This document shows, one piece after another, positions 15,889-23,246 of a DNA stretch of 64,000 nt (the first letter of the stretch is position 1; every line of letters starts with the position of its first letter). The stretch spans positions 124,001-188,000 of the forward strand of contig JBAYIE010000001.1 in assembly GCA_041665785.1 (NCBI GenBank). Reading direction: 5' to 3'. The notes under the pieces were generated by a model. That model was not told the DNA's origin, ran no database searches, and worked only from the letters and a program-made list of their open reading frames with translations. This DNA is from JBAYIE01 sp041665785 (GTDB lineage Bacteria; Bacteroidota; Bacteroidia; UKL13-3). Position numbers and translations under genes: made by a program.

Positions 15889-16782
15889 ATGAAATACTAC
15901 AACCACAAGAAAAACTTTCTGGCTATTCCTGAAGATGAGTTTTGTTCATACGAAACATCGACCTACGTCATACAATCAGCCCCATACGAATACACTTCTT
16001 CCTACCTGGCAGGATCTTATAAAGGTCCAAAAGCCATGATCAAAGCTTCGCAGTTTGTTGAATTGTACGATGAAGAATTGGATATGGAAACGTATCGCAA
16101 GGGAGGAATATGCACCGTTCAGCCCATGGATTTTACCAACAGAGTTGACGATAAGGCGGTTAAACTAATCCGTAAAAACACAGCCCAATTATTGAAGGAT
16201 GGGAAATTTCCGGTAACCCTGGGTGCAGAGCATACCATTACTTACGGAACCATGCAAGCCATCGCCGAGAAATATCCGGATGTTTGCATGCTCCAGATTG
16301 ATGCCCATTCAGATTTACGGGAAAGTTATAACGACAATATCTATTCGCATGCCAGTGTGATGAAAAGGGTGTATGATATGGGTGTGCCTTTAACACAGGT
16401 TGGAATACGTGCCCAATGTATCGAAGAAGCTCAACTGATCAAACAAAGCAAGGATATCCATACTTTTTACGCCCATCAGGTACGTCAAAATCCGAAATGG
16501 ATGGAAGAAGCCTTAAAATCTTTGGGTAAAACCGTTTATATCAGTATTGATGCCGATGGATTTGATCCTTCGGTTGTCCCCGCTGTAGGAACTGCCGAAC
16601 CCAATGGGTTGTTTTGGAACGAGACTTTGCAGTTTTTAAAACTGGTTTGTGAGAAGAAAAAAGTTGTTGGATTTGATGTGGTAGAAATAGCTCCGGCTAA
16701 GGGTTCTATCTTATCGGAATATACCATGGCCAAATTAATTTATCGTTTAATCGGTTACATAGCGAAAGGGAAAAACAAATAA
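15889..16782 (+). CDS. speB: Agmatinase/arginase-family ureohydrolase
   Basis: 297 residues from the promoter-supported ATG. All metal ligands of the ureohydrolase family are seen: H115 in GAEH, D138/H140/D142 in DAHSD, and D221/D223 in SIDADGFDP. Substrate-loop motifs SHAS and GTAEPNG are also present. It splits urea from agmatine, or from a related guanidino compound, using a two-manganese centre. The family assignment is firm; agmatinase is favoured by the order of motifs but arginase-like specificity is possible. It ends 2 nt before the cysteine desulfurase gene, so the two are co-transcribed. Confidence 0.88.
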   Translation: MKYYNHKKNFLAIPEDEFCSYETSTYVIQSAPYEYTSSYLAGSYKGPKAMIKASQFVELYDEELDMETYRKGGICTVQPMDFTNRVDDKAVKLIRKNTAQLLKDGKFPVTLGAEHTITYGTMQAIAEKYPDVCMLQIDAHSDLRESYNDNIYSHASVMKRVYDMGVPLTQVGIRAQCIEEAQLIKQSKDIHTFYAHQVRQNPKWMEEALKSLGKTVYISIDADGFDPSVVPAVGTAEPNGLFWNETLQFLKLVCEKKKVVGFDVVEIAPAKGSILSEYTMAKLIYRLIGYIAKGKNK

Positions 16783-16784
16783 GT

Positions 16785-17936
16785 ATGACTACAGAACGCA
16801 GAATATTTTTAGACAATGCGGCAACCACTCCAATGGATAAGGAAGTAATTGCTGCAATGGTTGCTGTAATGGAAAACGATTATGGTAATCCATCGTCGAC
16901 ACATGCACATGGCAGAGTGGTTCGCACACTGATTGAGGAATCGAGAAGAAAAGTTGCTAAACTACTCAATTGCTCACCCGGTGAAATCTTTTTTACTTCC
17001 GGAGGAACTGAAGCAGACAATATGGCCATCCGTCAATCGGTTGAAAGCCTGGGAGTGAAACATATTATTACTTCACCCATTGAACATCATGCTGTGTTGC
17101 ACACGGTTGAAGAGTTGAACAAAGAAGGAAAAGTGCAAATGCACCTGGTGAAAATAACACCCAAAGGCCATGTAGATTTTGATCATCTGGAATCTTTGTT
17201 GCAACAATACGATCATTGTCTGGTGTCGCTGATGCATGCCAACAACGAAATCGGTACGTTGCTTGATTTGGATAAAACAGGTGAATTGTGTGCAAAATAC
17301 GCAGCCTTATTTCACTGCGATACTGTTCAAACCATTGGTCATTATCCGTTTGATATGAAAAAACTGCAGGTGCATTTTCTGGCCTGTGGAGCACATAAAT
17401 TCAATGGACCTAAAGGAATAGGATTTATTTATATCAATGCGGCCACTAAACTGCAACCCTTTATTACGGGAGGGTCTCAGGAACGCAATATGCGGGCTGG
17501 AACCGAAAATGTATATGGAATTGTAGGACTGGCCAAAGCGTTGGAAATATGTTACCGCGATCTGGAAAAGGATCAGGCACAAATCAGTGGTGTCCGCAAT
17601 TATATGAAGGAACGTTTGCAGGAAACAATACCGGGTATTGAATTCAACGGAGATGTCGACGGTCAGTCTTCTTATACCGTTTTGAGCGCATCTTTTCCGC
17701 CATCTCCCATCAACGAAATGATGTTGTTCAAACTGGATATTGCAGGTATCTCTGCTTCGGGAGGAAGTGCATGTTCATCAGGTTCAAATATAGGATCACA
17801 TGTACTGACAGCGCTGGGAGTTGATCCCAATCGCGCAGCCGTTCGCTTTTCTTTCGGGCGGCAAAATACCCGTGAAGAGGTGGATTTTGCTATCGGCAAA
17901 ATTCAGGAAATGTTATCTGCCAGAAAAACGGCCTGA
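16785..17936 (+). CDS. Cysteine desulfurase, IscS/NifS family
   Basis: A 383-residue PLP enzyme that removes sulfur from cysteine for iron-sulfur clusters and thiolated cofactors. Landmarks: LDNAATTPMD at the N-terminus, GGTEADNMA near 75, the PLP lysine K205 in AHKFNGPKG, and the persulfide cysteine C330 in GSACSSGSN. The loop around C330 is of the short, group I type used by IscS and NifS. It lacks adjacent iscU or iscA genes. It overlaps no neighbour, lies 2 nt after the ureohydrolase, and is followed after 49 nt by a membrane protein. Confidence 0.93.
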   Translation: MTTERRIFLDNAATTPMDKEVIAAMVAVMENDYGNPSSTHAHGRVVRTLIEESRRKVAKLLNCSPGEIFFTSGGTEADNMAIRQSVESLGVKHIITSPIEHHAVLHTVEELNKEGKVQMHLVKITPKGHVDFDHLESLLQQYDHCLVSLMHANNEIGTLLDLDKTGELCAKYAALFHCDTVQTIGHYPFDMKKLQVHFLACGAHKFNGPKGIGFIYINAATKLQPFITGGSQERNMRAGTENVYGIVGLAKALEICYRDLEKDQAQISGVRNYMKERLQETIPGIEFNGDVDGQSSYTVLSASFPPSPINEMMLFKLDIAGISASGGSACSSGSNIGSHVLTALGVDPNRAAVRFSFGRQNTREEVDFAIGKIQEMLSARKTA

Positions 17937-17985
17937 TTTTGTGGTGCTATACAAACCATAATACCAACCGCACATAAGTGCACCT

Positions 17986-18474
17986 ATGCCTTTTACCGAA
18001 TATATAACCCTGGCGCGTGTCATTCATGTGCTGGCTGTTGTATTGTGGATTGGTGGTGTGGCGATGGTTACCACTGTGCTCATACCATCGGTACGCAAAT
18101 TTTCAACCAAAGAAAATCAGATCAAAACTTTTGAGCAGATTGAAGGGAAATTTGCCAAACAGGCCAAGATTTTAACACTGCTCACCGGCTTAACCGGATT
18201 TTATATGCTCTTTGCCTTGGACAGCTGGGAACGTTACCTCGATTACCGCTATTGGTGGATTCACGGTATGACACTGATTTGGTTTTTGTTTACCCTGATC
18301 CTGTTTGTACTTGAACCGCTGCTGCTTCATCGATTGTTCCGAAAATACGCGGAACAAAATCCGGAGCGGACTTTCCGTTTTATTCAGACGGCACATTGGG
18401 TTTTATTAACACTCAGTCTGATCACTATTACCGGTGCTGTTGCCGGAAGTCATGGATGGTTCATGATTCGCTGA
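17986..18474 (+). CDS. Four-helix membrane protein, CopD/DUF2269-like
   Basis: 162 residues with four hydrophobic segments at about 8-30, 55-75, 88-112 and 135-157. The first carries RVIHVLAVVLWIGGVAMVTT, a histidine-tryptophan pattern seen in CopD-related and DUF2269 membrane proteins, which may bind heme or copper. A conserved-looking WWIHGM lies at the start of helix 3. Function is unproven. It begins 49 nt after the cysteine desulfurase and could be the last gene of that operon. A promoter box for carA follows its stop. Confidence 0.65.
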   Translation: MPFTEYITLARVIHVLAVVLWIGGVAMVTTVLIPSVRKFSTKENQIKTFEQIEGKFAKQAKILTLLTGLTGFYMLFALDSWERYLDYRYWWIHGMTLIWFLFTLILFVLEPLLLHRLFRKYAEQNPERTFRFIQTAHWVLLTLSLITITGAVAGSHGWFMIR

Positions 18475-18551
18475 TAAGGTCTGCTTTGTTGCGCAGATGC
18501 AGGATTCTTAGCTATGTTTATAATTCGTCAGGTCAATTTTATCGGAAAATG

Positions 18552-18559
18552 TATCTTTG
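18552..18559 (+). promoter_or_regulatory. -7 box for carA
   Basis: TATCTTTG, 17 nt before the TTG start codon at 18577. It supports use of the TTG, since no ATG or GTG lies between. Confidence 0.45.
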
Positions 18560-18576
18560 CCAAAATCTAAGCAACC

Positions 18577-19677
18577 TTGGACAAACAGATCAAATTCCCC
18601 GCTACCCTCGTTTTAGCTGATGGTACGGTTTATCAGGGCACCTCAATCGGTAAAATAGGAACCACTACAGGCGAAATTTGCTTCAATACCGGCATGACCG
18701 GCTATCAGGAAGTATTTACAGATCCATCCTATTACGGACAAATCCTTATCGAAACGAATGTGCATATTGGCAATTATGGCATTCATACCGATGAAACAGA
18801 ATCGGGTTCGATTAAAATCGCCGGATTGGTATGCAAGCAATTCAATATTCCTTTTTCGCGCAAGCAATCGGATATGACAGTGCAGGAATATTTTGCCCTG
18901 AACAATCTGGTTGGTATTACCGATGTGGATACCCGTGAGATCGTAAGGCATGTAAGAGACAAGGGAGCCATGAATGCCATCATCTCTTCAGAAAATAAAT
19001 CGGTCGAAGAATTGTTGGCAGAAGTGAAACGCATTCCTTCCATGGAAGGTTTGGAGCTTTCTTCCAAAGTATCTACCGCAAACACCTATTTCCTGGGAAA
19101 TCCGGAAGCATCCAAACGAGTAGCAGTACTCGATCTGGGAGTTAAATCGAATATTCTTCGCAGTCTGGTTGAACGCGATTGCTATCTCGGTGTATTCAAC
19201 GGCAAGTCTTCATTCGCCGAAATGATGAAATTTAATCCCGGAGGCTTTATGATCTCCAATGGTCCCGGCGACCCGGCAACCATGGATTATGCTGTGAACA
19301 CCGTAAAAGAAATTTTAAAAAACAATGTACCGCTTTTTGGTATCTGTCTTGGGCATCAGATGCTGGCTGAAGCGCACGGAATTTCAACTTTCAAAATGCA
19401 CAACGGTCATCGGGGTTTAAATCACCCTGTTAAGAATATCATCAAGGGACATTGTGAAATTACATCGCAAAATCATGGTTTTGCAGTAAAGGCAGAAGAC
19501 GTGATGAAAAACAAAGACATCGAAATAACCCATATCAACTTAAACGACAATACAATCGAAGGAATACGCGTCAAAGGTAAGAAGGCATTCTCCGTTCAGT
19601 ACCATCCTGAAGCAGCCCCGGGCCCGCACGACAGCCGGTATTTGTTTGATGAATATGTAGATATGGTTATTGGTTAG
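18577..19677 (+). CDS. carA: Carbamoyl-phosphate synthase small subunit
   Basis: Glutamine amidotransferase subunit that supplies ammonia to CarB for carbamoyl phosphate (arginine and pyrimidine synthesis). The frame begins with TTG at 18577 (MDKQIKFPATLVLADG) and has 366 residues. The N-terminal CPSase small-chain domain (about 1-170) is followed by a class I glutaminase with C257 in FGICLGHQ and H343/E345 in QYHPEA. carB is not in the window. The last codons (V-I-G-stop) are themselves part of a heptad repeat that continues past the stop, so the extreme C-terminus may be repeat-derived. Confidence 0.95.
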   Translation: MDKQIKFPATLVLADGTVYQGTSIGKIGTTTGEICFNTGMTGYQEVFTDPSYYGQILIETNVHIGNYGIHTDETESGSIKIAGLVCKQFNIPFSRKQSDMTVQEYFALNNLVGITDVDTREIVRHVRDKGAMNAIISSENKSVEELLAEVKRIPSMEGLELSSKVSTANTYFLGNPEASKRVAVLDLGVKSNILRSLVERDCYLGVFNGKSSFAEMMKFNPGGFMISNGPGDPATMDYAVNTVKEILKNNVPLFGICLGHQMLAEAHGISTFKMHNGHRGLNHPVKNIIKGHCEITSQNHGFAVKAEDVMKNKDIEITHINLNDNTIEGIRVKGKKAFSVQYHPEAAPGPHDSRYLFDEYVDMVIG

Positions 19678-19692
19678 TAGTTAATAGTTATT
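19665..19692 (-). repeat. Short heptad array at the carA 3' end
   Basis: Four 7-bp units (GGTTATT, GGTTAGT, AGTTAAT, AGTTATT), the reverse complement of AWTAACN. The first two contribute the last coding and stop codons of carA. The remaining 19693-19901 is AT-rich, with no coding signal. Confidence 0.6.
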
Positions 19693-19901
19693 GGTAAGGG
19701 AGATTCGATTGAATTGGAGTTAATGGTAGGTAAGAACTTTAAGGTAACTATCAAATTAATCGATTTTGTTTAAAGTTATTTGATTTAGGAATATAAGGTA
19801 TTTTCATTAAGATTTTTTGAGGTATTTGCTTTGAAAACATGATAAGCAATACTTTAACAGACAGTGTTCTTTGCATGTAAGATTTTAAACTGTATAATCC
19901 A

Positions 19902-20309
19902 ATGCCTATGGATCAGGATACAAATCTAAAGATTCAATCGTTTGAAGATTTGGATGTATGGAAAGCTAATCAAGTTGCCAAGCGATTTGTTAAGACATTA
20001 TCGTGGAACTTTCCAATGCATGAAACATTTGCATTGAAATCTCAAATAATCCGTGCTTCCAGATCAGTTACAGCAAATATCGCCGAAGGATATGGTAGGT
20101 TTCATTATCAGGAGAATATCCAATTTTGCCGTCAAGCCAGAGGTTCATTATTTGAAGTTTTGGATCATATTATCGAAGCTTATGACTGTGAATATATCTC
20201 ATTAGATGAGTTGAATGAATTCAGGCAAATGCATCAAAAATGCTTACTGTTATTGAATGGATATATTGCCTATTTAAAGCGTAAGAAAGAAGGTTCAACT
20301 AAAGTGTAA
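19902..20309 (+). CDS. Four-helix bundle protein (23S rRNA intervening-sequence family)
   Basis: 135 residues with the pattern of this family: FEDLDVWKANQVAKRFVKTL near the start, then SQIIRASRSVTANIAEGYGR near residue 48, and a hydrophobic third and fourth helix. Such proteins fold as a four-helix bundle. Related ORFs occur within intervening sequences of some 23S rRNA genes, but here no rRNA is nearby. An alternative ATG two codons downstream (19908) is possible. The function is unknown. It is flanked by heptad arrays on both sides, at 19665 and 20334. Confidence 0.82.
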   Translation: MPMDQDTNLKIQSFEDLDVWKANQVAKRFVKTLSWNFPMHETFALKSQIIRASRSVTANIAEGYGRFHYQENIQFCRQARGSLFEVLDHIIEAYDCEYISLDELNEFRQMHQKCLLLLNGYIAYLKRKKEGSTKV

Positions 20310-20333
20310 GTAGAATTAATCATATCAATAGCT

Positions 20334-20508
20334 AATAACTATTAACTAATAACCAATAACCAATAACCAATAACGATTAACCAATAACGATTAACTAATA
20401 ACGATTAACTAATAACTAATAACGATTAACTAATAACTAATAACGATTAACTAATAACGATTAACTAATAACGATTAACTAATAACGATTAACTAATAAC
20501 GATTAACC
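20334..20508 (+). repeat. Heptad array ending 8 nt before the eno start codon
   Basis: Twenty-five contiguous 7-bp units with words AATAACC, AATAACG, AATAACT, ATTAACC and ATTAACT only. A regular alternation ATTAACT/AATAACG dominates the 3' half. The array ends at 20508 and eno begins at 20517, so it fills the space where promoter and leader are expected. Confidence 0.85.
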
Positions 20509-20516
20509 ACCCACCC

Positions 20517-21806
20517 ATGAGTTCCATCATCAACATTCACGCCAGACAAATCCTCGATTCGCGAGGCAATCCTACTGTTGAAGTAGAAGTAGTAACCGAA
20601 GCCGGGGCCATGGGCCGCGCGGCTGTTCCGTCCGGGGCATCAACCGGAGCGCACGAAGCTGTAGAGTTGCGCGACGGAGATAAAAAAGTATTTATGGGCA
20701 AAGGCGTTTTGAAAGCCGTTGAACATATCAACGACGATATATACGATAAGCTCATTGGTACAGATGTATTCGAGCAAAACGATATCGATCGTCAAATGCT
20801 GAAACTGGATGGAACCGATAACAAAGCAAAGTTGGGTGCAAATGCAATTCTGGCGGTTTCATTGGCTTGTGCCAAAGCGGCTGCCATTGAATGCAATATG
20901 CCGCTATACAGGTACGTAGGCGGAGTGAATGCCAATACTTTACCTATTCCGTTGATGAATATTTTGAACGGAGGGGCACATGCTGACAATTCCATCGACT
21001 TCCAGGAGTTCATGATTATGCCGGTAAAAGCAGATTCGTTTAGCGATGCGCTGCGCATGGGTACGGAAGTATTTCATCATCTGAAGAATGTATTGAAGAA
21101 GAATGGATACTCAACCAATGTGGGCGATGAAGGAGGATTTGCACCGAATATCAAATCCAACGAAGAGGCTATAGAAACCGTGCTGAAAGCCATTGAAGAA
21201 GCCGGGTATAAACCAGGTAAAGATATTTATATCGCTATGGATGCCGCCACTACAGAGTTTTACGATGAGAAAACCGGAATGTACACATTTAAGAAATCGG
21301 ATAAACGCGAAATGGATTCTGCCGGAATGGTAGACTACTGGAAGCAATGGGTGAACAAATACCCAATCCTGTCGATTGAAGACGGTATGGCCGAAGACGA
21401 TTGGAATGGATGGGCTGAACTTACAAAAACGATTGGCAACAAAGTACAATTGGTAGGCGATGATTTGTTTGTAACCAACAGCAAACGCCTTCAGAAAGGG
21501 ATCAATGAAGGAGTGGCCAATTCCATTCTGGTAAAAGTAAATCAGATTGGCACACTTACTGAAACCATCGACGCAGTGAATCTGGCAACACGCAATGCCT
21601 ATACCAATATCATGAGTCATCGTTCCGGTGAAACCGAAGATACAACCATTGCCGATCTGGCCGTTGCATTAAACTCCGGACAGATTAAAACAGGATCAGC
21701 AAGCCGCACCGACCGGATCGCCAAATACAACCAATTGTTACGCATCGAAGAGGAATTGGGAAAGAATGCCTATTTCCCGGGTAAGGATTTTAAATTCATT
21801 CAATAA
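20517..21806 (+). CDS. eno: Enolase
   Basis: Converts 2-phosphoglycerate to phosphoenolpyruvate in glycolysis. The 429-residue length is normal. Conserved features include ARQILDSRGNPTVEVEV at the N-terminus, the SGASTGAHEA loop, the catalytic glutamate in GDEGGFAPN near 205, metal-binding acids in AMDAA and SIEDGMAEDDW, the QLVGDDLF strand, the catalytic lysine in LVKVNQIGT near 340 and SHRSGETED. The ATG at 20517 follows 8 nt after a 25-unit heptad array; a recognisable promoter is not seen in that array. A terminator hairpin follows. Confidence 0.98.
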   Translation: MSSIINIHARQILDSRGNPTVEVEVVTEAGAMGRAAVPSGASTGAHEAVELRDGDKKVFMGKGVLKAVEHINDDIYDKLIGTDVFEQNDIDRQMLKLDGTDNKAKLGANAILAVSLACAKAAAIECNMPLYRYVGGVNANTLPIPLMNILNGGAHADNSIDFQEFMIMPVKADSFSDALRMGTEVFHHLKNVLKKNGYSTNVGDEGGFAPNIKSNEEAIETVLKAIEEAGYKPGKDIYIAMDAATTEFYDEKTGMYTFKKSDKREMDSAGMVDYWKQWVNKYPILSIEDGMAEDDWNGWAELTKTIGNKVQLVGDDLFVTNSKRLQKGINEGVANSILVKVNQIGTLTETIDAVNLATRNAYTNIMSHRSGETEDTTIADLAVALNSGQIKTGSASRTDRIAKYNQLLRIEEELGKNAYFPGKDFKFIQ

Positions 21807-21827
21807 TTGAATTAATTTTTTCGGGAT

Positions 21828-21885
21828 TCCCTGAAGTATGTGTTTTTGTTGCACTGCACAAAACCTGCTTCAGGGATTTTCCTTT
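21828..21885 (+). terminator. Intrinsic terminator of eno
   Basis: Arms TCCCTGAAG (21828-21836) and CTTCAGGGA (21868-21876), with some further pairing inside the loop, are followed by a T-rich tract TTTTCCTTTT. Confidence 0.7.
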
Positions 21886-21947
21886 TATGTGATCAGGTAA
21901 TCCACAATGGTGATAAAATCATCATGTGGGCAATAGGGATCAATACC

Positions 21948-21955
21948 TAAATTTG
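21948..21955 (+). promoter_or_regulatory. -7 box for the ftsB-like gene
   Basis: TAAATTTG followed by only 4 nt before the ATG at 21960. The transcript is predicted to start at or beside the start codon, i.e. leaderless. Confidence 0.5.
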
Positions 21956-21959
21956 AGCT

Positions 21960-22292
21960 ATGACCTTCGATTGGAAAAAATGGGCTACCAATAAATACCT
22001 GATTGCCTCATTGGCTTTCATCGCGCTTTTGTTGTTTTCCGATAAGAACAATGTGCTTGATCAGTACAAATTGCATGTGCAGTACAATAAGGTAAAGGCC
22101 GAACATGCCTATTATCACCATCAGATTGAAGAAGCTCGCCGGCATTACAACGAGTTATTCAGCAACCAGCAAAACCTCGAGAAATTTGCACGTGAGAAAT
22201 ATCTGATGAAGCGGGATGATGAGGATGTTTTTGTAATAGTTGAACCGGCCGGGAAAACAAACAGCGATGTAGGCGAGGAGCCAGCCAACTAA
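21960..22292 (+). CDS. FtsB/DivIC-type septum formation initiator
   Basis: 110 residues: a short cytoplasmic N-terminus, one transmembrane helix (about 13-28, LIASLAFIALLLF), then a periplasmic coiled coil (about 35-85) ending in the LEKFAREKYLMKRDDEDVFV segment diagnostic of the DivIC/FtsB family. It bridges FtsL and FtsQ in the divisome. The link to enolase upstream is a classic genomic neighbour, since eno-ftsB also occurs in Proteobacteria. It has its own promoter box, very close to the ATG. Confidence 0.88.
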   Translation: MTFDWKKWATNKYLIASLAFIALLLFSDKNNVLDQYKLHVQYNKVKAEHAYYHHQIEEARRHYNELFSNQQNLEKFAREKYLMKRDDEDVFVIVEPAGKTNSDVGEEPAN

Positions 22293-22338
22293 TCATAAAG
22301 AACATGCTTCTTCAATTAATCCGAACATATTATTTTGA

Positions 22339-22713
22339 TTAATATGTATCAAAAGGATAGAATGCATCTTCCCAATGCTCTATTTCAAATGAGCCGGCTT
22401 TCATCACCATGATTATATCGAACCGGGCCGGAAGTGCCAGCTCGTTGCTCTCCATATAGTATTCAGCGGCCACACGGATATTCCGTTGCTTGTTTCGACC
22501 CACCACTTTTTCAGGAACAGCCTTATCATCGTCGGAACGGGTTTTTACTTCAACGAAAATGATTTCATCTTTCAGGCGCGCAACAATATCCAGCTCCATG
22601 CGACCATAACGGAAATTGCGAACCAGAATCTGATAACCGTTGCGCAGCAGGTAGGCTGCAGCCAGGTCTTCACCAACCTGGCCAAAGGTGCGGTTATGCG
22701 AATTTGCAGTCAT
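22339..22713 (-). CDS. yraN: YraN family (UPF0102) endonuclease-fold protein
   Basis: 124 residues with the restriction-endonuclease-like core: GEDLAAAYLLRNGYQILVRN at the start, then MELDIVARLKDEIIFVEVKTR, in which the D and E-V-K form a metal-binding site. The function is uncertain; links to DNA uptake or Holliday junctions have been suggested for the family. It is convergent with the ftsB-like gene, 46 bp away, and 25 bp from mscL, which is on the same strand. Confidence 0.9.
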   Translation of the reverse strand: MTANSHNRTFGQVGEDLAAAYLLRNGYQILVRNFRYGRMELDIVARLKDEIIFVEVKTRSDDDKAVPEKVVGRNKQRNIRVAAEYYMESNELALPARFDIIMVMKAGSFEIEHWEDAFYPFDTY

Positions 22714-22738
22714 AGGCTAAACTATAAAAGAGAGAGGT

Positions 22739-23152
22739 TTATTTTTTCAACAGATCACGAATTTCTGTGAGCAATTGTATTTCCTGACTTATTTCAGCAG
22801 GAATTTCCGGATTTGATTTGGCTTCTTCTTTTTCCATACTGGCCTTCATACGGTTAATGCCTTTTACCATAAGAAAAATGGCAAAAGCCACAATCGTGAA
22901 ATCAAAAACAGTTTGAATGAAATTTCCGTAATTAATTGTTACAGGACTCATCCCATCCATTATTCCGCCAATGGTAAACTTAAGGTCAGTAAATTTTACA
23001 CCTCCTATTACAAATCCCAGAGGAGGCATAATCATATCCTGCACCGACGATGACACTATTTTCTGAAAAGCCCCACCAATGATGATACCAACAGCGAGAT
23101 CAATCACATTGCCACGCATGGCAAAGGTTTTAAATTCTTTTACAAGTCCCAT
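22739..23152 (-). CDS. mscL: Large-conductance mechanosensitive channel
   Basis: 137 residues. The N-terminal amphipathic helix and TM1 contain FAMRGNVIDLAVGIIIGGAF, the best conserved MscL signature. TM2 is about residues 78-100 (TVFDFTIVAFAIFLMVKGI), followed by a charged cytoplasmic helix. It opens as a pentamer under membrane tension to release solutes during hypo-osmotic shock. The C-terminus (PEIPAEISQEIQLLTEIRDLL) is the usual helical bundle. It is transcribed with yraN. Confidence 0.97.
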   Translation of the reverse strand: MGLVKEFKTFAMRGNVIDLAVGIIIGGAFQKIVSSSVQDMIMPPLGFVIGGVKFTDLKFTIGGIMDGMSPVTINYGNFIQTVFDFTIVAFAIFLMVKGINRMKASMEKEEAKSNPEIPAEISQEIQLLTEIRDLLKK

Positions 23153-23246
23153 GGTATTACAGATTTAGGATGTCAATTTAGGGAATTCGGATGAAGTTGT
23201 TTATCGCATTTTTAGATATGCTATGATTTTACGACTTTCGTTTATT

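Noticed and set aside
20334..20508. The heptad arrays as possible CRISPR arrays
   Set aside because: The units are contiguous 7-mers with no unique spacers and no cas genes.
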